Shown one piece after another: positions 59,675 through 64,000 of a DNA stretch of 64,000 nucleotides. The notes under the pieces were generated by a model. That model was not told where the DNA came from. It worked only from the letters and a program-made list of their open reading frames with translations, and ran no database searches. The DNA is from Symsagittifera roscoffensis. Lineage: Eukaryota; Xenacoelomorpha; Acoela; Convolutidae. The stretch's first letter is position 1. Every line of letters starts with the position of its first letter. The stretch is taken from positions 12,628,670 to 12,692,669 of the forward strand of contig NC_087062.1 in the NCBI RefSeq assembly GCF_963678635.1. The letters run 5' to 3'. Both the position numbers and the translations under genes were made by a program.

Positions 59675-62600
59675 TTATCTCACTTCCTTGAGCTTCTTTA
59701 TCATCAAATTTTCGGTGTGGGTAAGTCCTACCCCCACTCCCCGGACAAAAATATTTATCGACGTCCCCGTCGATGTTGTCGGGTCTGAATTGTCCTGAGG
59801 AATGTCCAGTGGCCTGTCTGTTGCCGTCCATCCGAAAAGAGGGTCCTCTGTCTTCATGTAATTTTCTGCTGATATATCGACTTGCTGAATGCTTTGTCCT
59901 TCGCGGCCCTCGTCTTTGACATCACGCATCCACTCTAGAATCCTCAAGTTCGTGTTCTCCCTCCTCTCTATCTCACTCTGTTCGAGATCCGTTTCTACTT
60001 CTGGCGTCGAGTAATCATCCTGCGGATAATGACCACCATCGTCAATGACCTGCCATTCCTCTCCAGCTTCCAGTTCGCCTGCCTTCAGTAATTCCTCGCC
60101 CAATTTGTCTGGCTGTATCTTATCGATCAAGAAGTCATCCCCGTACATGTTGTACCTCATGCCTGTGCGTTTGCGATTGCCAGTCCTGGTTTCCGGTGGT
60201 GTTGTTCGATCCGGTTCCATCCATTTCGGCACCTCGTCTTGCTCCGGGTCGTTCCAGTCTTCTTCTACAAATGATCCTGCATCAGACTCCACTCCTATCT
60301 TTTCATTGTCGTCCAAACTCAAGTTCTCATTACCATAATTTTTCTCTCTAGTGCCTTTCTCATTCACTTCACACGCTGGCTCTACCACCAGGTACTCAAG
60401 ACCCTCCATGTCCTTCGGTATGCACCAATCCTCTGGAGACGGGACGTGAGGCTTCAGATTTTCATAATGTGCCGCTCGCCCAGTCCTCAAGCGATAGAAC
60501 CGTCCTTGTTGATGAACCTCCGTTATCATGAATGGTCCCCTCCACTTCTTGAGTAGTTTCTTTGTTCCCTTGGGCGGTATGACATTTTGGAAGACCCACA
60601 CGTATTGGCCCACTTCATATGGCTTTGCTCGTAATATTTTTTCGTCGTATTTCCTGCGTTGCCTCATTTGCGCTTGCGCCGTGTTCCTCCTGCATAGCTC
60701 GTTCAATTCCTGTTGTCTTTTGATCGCTTCTTTCACGTATGCCTGAGGCGACGTCCTTTTCCCTTCGTATTCCGGGTAAAAGAATGTCAGAGGCATTGCT
60801 CTCTCCCTGCCCGTCAACATCATGAAAGGACTGATGCCCGTAGTTGAGTGCTGTGTACTGTTGTAGGCTCCTACTACCTGTGGCAGGTATTTGTCCCAGT
60901 CCGTCATGTATCTTGAGCAGTACACCCTTAACATGTTGACCAGTGTCCTGTTTTGTCTCTCTACCAACCCATTGGTCTGTGGATGATAGGTTGTCGAGTG
61001 TGCTTGAGCAATGTGCGATCTCTTCATCAATTCTTTTGTCAAGTCCCCTACAAAAGCTTTGCCGTTGTCCGACTGGAAAGTCATTGGACAACCATACCGC
61101 GATATCCAATGCGTTATCAGATGATCACATGTCTCCTCGGCCGAGGCTGTTTGGCACGGGACCGCTTCCGCCAACTTTGTGAAGTGATCTATTATAACCA
61201 GTATCTGGTTATATCCCGACTCCGTCATGCAGATTTTTTGATGGTCTATCTGCACCACTTCATTGAACTCTGAGCTCTCAACGGACTTGAGGGGAAACTT
61301 CATCTTCCTTGGGTCTGTTACCTGAAAACATGCCAGGCAGGCATTCACCCATCTCTCGCAAGCTTTTCTCATTCCTGGCCAATCAAACCTGTGAAGTATC
61401 CTTTGTTGTACTTTGTCTATCCCCTGGTGGCCCATCTGGTCGTGCGATCTGAAAAGCACCTCCGTTTGATACAACTGTGGCAGTATGATGAGGTTGTGTT
61501 TGTGTAATATCTTCTCCTCATCTTTCCTCTTGCATGCTACCACCCCATCAGCTGTGTGGTAGAGTAAGTCTTTTTTCTCTTTGTAGAACTGGCTCAAGAT
61601 CTTGTAGCTGTCTTCCTCGAGTTCCCCCTTCTCCTTGACCCCCGACTGGATCCATTTGGAGAGGTTACTTGTCATTTTGTCATTCTTTTGGGCTCTTATT
61701 AGGTCTGACAGCCTATATCTTGCCTTGACATGCTCCTTTAGCGCCATGATCTGTCCATTCATCTCACCAGGTTTGTGGATGTCATCACTCAGCTTCACGC
61801 ATATCATCCTTTTCACGATTTTCATATCATCTTCTGGCACCAGATTTGTTCTGACGTTTGAGTTGCATGATAGTTCTCTGTATGGCTTCCTTGAAACCGC
61901 AATTCTCTCAAGTTCCTCACCACCTCGTATCTCCTGTATCTCCAGATTGTACGTTCCTGATGATGGATCCGTCTGTAACTCCCTGTCGTGGTGCCTTGTC
62001 TTCTCTTCCGCCAGTATCATGCACAGACTGTCCTGGTTTTCGCTGCTCTCATCCGAGTCTTCATCCCATCCTTCACGCTCCCCGGACAATTTTCCTTCTC
62101 CGGTTCCTTCTTCCGTGAACCTGGAACACTCCCCGGACTCTTGACCTGGTCCCAGGTGTTCAGTATCTTCCTTGAACGTCACTTTCTTTTTCCTAACCCT
62201 GGTCTGCTCCAGAATGTCTTCGGGGATTTTGTCAACTAGTGACCGCACGACATCTTTGCTGTCAGTGACGCTTCCTCTTGATGAGTCAGTATCGTTCACT
62301 GTCTCTTTTCTCCGAAGTATAGTGAATTCCGGTTTCTCTGTACCCTTCTCCTGGATCACGGGCTTATCATCTGATAGTTTCTCGAGCAACCTCATTAAGT
62401 CATCATCTATCTGTGCAGTTCCTGCTTCCACCTGGTTAAGATCATAGCCCTTTGCCTTGAGCGTCTCCTTCACGATCTTCGACTTGAGTATAATCTCAAT
62501 CGGAATCCTCTTGCTCTTCCTCAAGATGGTCTTCTCTGGAGGCTCTTTAGGCAATTCAGGATGATCTTCTATCGGTTTGCCTGACTTGTCCAGCCATCTC

Positions 62601-63073
62601 GTGAGTGGAAGACTGTCGTACGTTTCCTTGTCCATGAATGAGAAGCCATCTTTGATTTCAGGTCTGTCTGCTTCTCTTTGCTCTTGTCTCTCATAGAACT
62701 CCGTCTTCTTACTCAAGCTGTCGGCATTCTGATGTTTATCTCGCGTTCTATGCTCAATTATCATGTTGTATCCGTCCAGGCGAACTATCCACCTCCCAAT
62801 GTAACTTTGGTCCATTGAGTACGTTTTCAGCCAGCTCAGTGCTCTGTTGTCGACTCGCAACTTGAATGGTTCACTGCCCAAGTATGCCCTGTATTTCTCG
62901 ACAAAGGTAACCACCGCGAACATCTCAGCTTTCGGTGCTCCGTACTTCATTTCCGTGTCACTCAGGACTTTGCTCCCGTACGCTATTGGTCTCAAGACTG
63001 TCTTCCCATTCCATTCTTGTTCTTGGTGGAGAATCCCAGAAATCGCGACTACCGACGCATCCGTGTCCAGCAC
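59675..63073 (-). CDS. pol: Gypsy pol: RNase H, long linker and integrase
   Basis: RNase H occupies residues 1-125, with catalytic D5, E50, D75 and D118. Residues about 130-500 form an acidic, low-complexity linker, far longer than usual between these domains. Integrase follows: zinc finger H544-x4-H549-x29-C579-x2-C582, then the DDE core D610, D669, E705 with the D-35-E spacing typical of retroviral and Gypsy integrases, and the HPQTNGLVERQNRT signature. Near residue 860 comes the WRGPFMITEV ... HYENLKPH module that ends many Gypsy integrases, then about 230 acidic residues. The frame is entered after a TAA (63076-63074) with no ATG, so it is part of one polyprotein frame with the reverse transcriptase. 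All catalytic residues are present. Confidence 0.88.
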   Translation of the reverse strand: MLDTDASVVAISGILHQEQEWNGKTVLRPIAYGSKVLSDTEMKYGAPKAEMFAVVTFVEKYRAYLGSEPFKLRVDNRALSWLKTYSMDQSYIGRWIVRLDGYNMIIEHRTRDKHQNADSLSKKTEFYERQEQREADRPEIKDGFSFMDKETYDSLPLTRWLDKSGKPIEDHPELPKEPPEKTILRKSKRIPIEIILKSKIVKETLKAKGYDLNQVEAGTAQIDDDLMRLLEKLSDDKPVIQEKGTEKPEFTILRRKETVNDTDSSRGSVTDSKDVVRSLVDKIPEDILEQTRVRKKKVTFKEDTEHLGPGQESGECSRFTEEGTGEGKLSGEREGWDEDSDESSENQDSLCMILAEEKTRHHDRELQTDPSSGTYNLEIQEIRGGEELERIAVSRKPYRELSCNSNVRTNLVPEDDMKIVKRMICVKLSDDIHKPGEMNGQIMALKEHVKARYRLSDLIRAQKNDKMTSNLSKWIQSGVKEKGELEEDSYKILSQFYKEKKDLLYHTADGVVACKRKDEEKILHKHNLIILPQLYQTEVLFRSHDQMGHQGIDKVQQRILHRFDWPGMRKACERWVNACLACFQVTDPRKMKFPLKSVESSEFNEVVQIDHQKICMTESGYNQILVIIDHFTKLAEAVPCQTASAEETCDHLITHWISRYGCPMTFQSDNGKAFVGDLTKELMKRSHIAQAHSTTYHPQTNGLVERQNRTLVNMLRVYCSRYMTDWDKYLPQVVGAYNSTQHSTTGISPFMMLTGRERAMPLTFFYPEYEGKRTSPQAYVKEAIKRQQELNELCRRNTAQAQMRQRRKYDEKILRAKPYEVGQYVWVFQNVIPPKGTKKLLKKWRGPFMITEVHQQGRFYRLRTGRAAHYENLKPHVPSPEDWCIPKDMEGLEYLVVEPACEVNEKGTREKNYGNENLSLDDNEKIGVESDAGSFVEEDWNDPEQDEVPKWMEPDRTTPPETRTGNRKRTGMRYNMYGDDFLIDKIQPDKLGEELLKAGELEAGEEWQVIDDGGHYPQDDYSTPEVETDLEQSEIERRENTNLRILEWMRDVKDEGREGQSIQQVDISAENYMKTEDPLFGWTATDRPLDIPQDNSDPTTSTGTSINIFVRGVGVGLTHTENLMIKKLKEVR

Positions 63074-64000
63074 TTACATCCCTTTCTCAGTCGGCATACC
63101 CAGTACTGGTGCCTCACATAGCTCTTTCTTTATCCTCTGGAATGACTCTTCTGCTGCGTTGTTCCACGTGAACTTCTTGCCCTTGTGTCTCATTAATTGT
63201 TGCATCGGGTATACCTTGTCTGCATAGCCTTTGATGAACTCTCTATAATAGTTAGCGAAACCCAGGAAGCTCATCAACTGGTGCTCTGTCTTCGGTGATT
63301 TCCAGGTCAGGACTGCTTCTACGGCGTCCGTATCAGGTCTGATGCCGTGCTTGTCTACCATCCTGCCCAAGTATTTTATTGAGTCCTTGAGTATCTCGCA
63401 CTTTGATGGCTTACACTTTAGCCCCGACCTCTTCATGCATGCAAACACTTCGTCTAGTCTCTCAATGTGGTCTTCCAGTGTTGGCGTCGCTATTACCACG
63501 TCATCCACGTAGCACATTACCAGGTTGCCATACTTCTTCGTTACGCCTATCAGCGCGTGTGCCATCAACCGCTGAAACGTGGCTGTGGCATTGCAAAGTC
63601 CAAACGGCATCCGTTTCCATTGAAACAGACCCAACTCGCAGGCAAACCCTGTCTTGTCCCTGTCCTGCTTCCTTAGTGGTACTTGCCAAAAGGCTGAGCC
63701 TAAATCAAGAGTCGTAAAAAATTTTGCATCACCTAACTTCGAGAGGCTCTCATCAATCCTAGGTATGGGATAGGCATCCTTCACCGTGACGGAGTTCAGG
63801 TATCGAAAGTCACAACAAAACCTCAACTGGTCGCCTTTGTTTTTGGCCATCACTACTCCACACGCCCACGGTGACTTGGATGGTTCTATCATGTCATACT
63901 CTAGTAACGTCTCGATCTCTTTTCTACACGCGTCCGATTTGTGTGGGGTCATGCGCCTCGCCCCCTCCCTGTGTGGTACCGCGTTTTCCTCAAGTTCTAT
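63074..64000 (-). CDS. pol: Gypsy pol: reverse transcriptase, running off the right edge
   Basis: The frame is open to the window edge, and the first ATG in view (63952) is internal. Counting from it: the conserved pre-domain 'P-P/T-H-K' lies at 3-5, FRYLN at 49-53, KDAYPIPRID at 58-67, LDLGSAFWQV at 82-91 with catalytic D83, RMPFGLCNA at 114-122, and the active site YVDD at 148-151, followed by LKCKPSKCE and FLGFANYYREFI of the thumb/connection region. The frame ends at TAA 63076-63074 exactly where RNase H begins; there is no gap in homology, so the stop looks like a point mutation or a site of readthrough. Protease and gag are outside the window. Confidence 0.92.
   Translation of the reverse strand: MELEENAVPHREGARRMTPHKSDACRKEIETLLEYDMIEPSKSPWACGVVMAKNKGDQLRFCCDFRYLNSVTVKDAYPIPRIDESLSKLGDAKFFTTLDLGSAFWQVPLRKQDRDKTGFACELGLFQWKRMPFGLCNATATFQRLMAHALIGVTKKYGNLVMCYVDDVVIATPTLEDHIERLDEVFACMKRSGLKCKPSKCEILKDSIKYLGRMVDKHGIRPDTDAVEAVLTWKSPKTEHQLMSFLGFANYYREFIKGYADKVYPMQQLMRHKGKKFTWNNAAEESFQRIKKELCEAPVLGMPTEKGM

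Larger units (their letters stand above)
54460..64000 (-). mobile_element. Ty3/Gypsy-like LTR retrotransposon, partial and interrupted
   Basis: Domain order on the minus strand is reverse transcriptase, RNase H, integrase, a macro-like region, then two orphan ORFs. RT-RH-IN order defines Ty3/Gypsy (Metaviridae) rather than Ty1/copia. The 5' LTR, gag and protease would be beyond 64000. Two in-frame TAA codons in pol suggest an inactive copy, or stops that are bypassed. The left limit is a guess from a polypurine tract. Confidence 0.75.

Overview
The window comes from a eukaryote, almost certainly an invertebrate animal; I cannot name the species. Most of it is AT-rich, non-coding and repetitive. 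At the left edge is the N-terminal part of a nuclear gene for mitochondrial polyprenyl diphosphate synthase subunit 1 (PDSS1/COQ1 type, minus strand). At the right edge is a Ty3/Gypsy-like LTR retrotransposon on the minus strand.

Layout: 1-656 is the COQ1-like gene, running off the left edge. About 865-53760 is one very large composite element. Its arms (about 865-1445 and 53208-53760) are long, diverged inverted repeats carrying a 30-bp 'TCGACC/TTTCGAC' minisatellite. Inside the arms lies more of the same minisatellite, and inside that, split exactly at a CTAG, sits a 49.7-kb array (2135-51882). I divide the array into 26 head-to-tail units, each ending in CTAG (one in CCAG). Most units are about 1.63 kb; others are 2.2-2.5 kb, and the last is 4.76 kb. 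At least nine families can be told apart. All share a plan: a GC-rich head, a hairpin with a GAGCACCC/GGGTGCTC-type stem, a second compound hairpin, an AT-rich body built from subrepeats of about 520 bp with GCATGC and TGAGTCA motifs, a GC-rich tail hairpin, and a terminus CCACCTAG or CCATCTAG. I see no convincing protein gene in the array.

The order of families is irregular. Near-identical members sit far apart between unrelated neighbours: unit 6 and unit 15, unit 16 and unit 24, unit 12 and unit 25, and units 4/5 and unit 18. The family alternates exactly at CTAG. This looks like a cassette array grown by repeated unit-by-unit insertion at a CTAG core rather than an ordinary satellite, and it is the main candidate for an undescribed system. 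Stem arms covary between families, and single-arm changes are mostly of the kind that leaves G.T/G.U pairing on the minus strand. This suggests the hairpins act as single-stranded DNA or RNA.

53761-55594 is non-coding with a second minisatellite. 55595-64000 is the retroelement: pol (reverse transcriptase, RNase H, integrase) enters from the right edge, is interrupted by two in-frame TAA codons, and ends in a region resembling a TARG1/ALC1-type macro domain without the usual catalytic loop. Two overlapping ORFs downstream (201 and 808 aa) are of unknown function. The element's 5' LTR, gag and protease would lie beyond the right edge.
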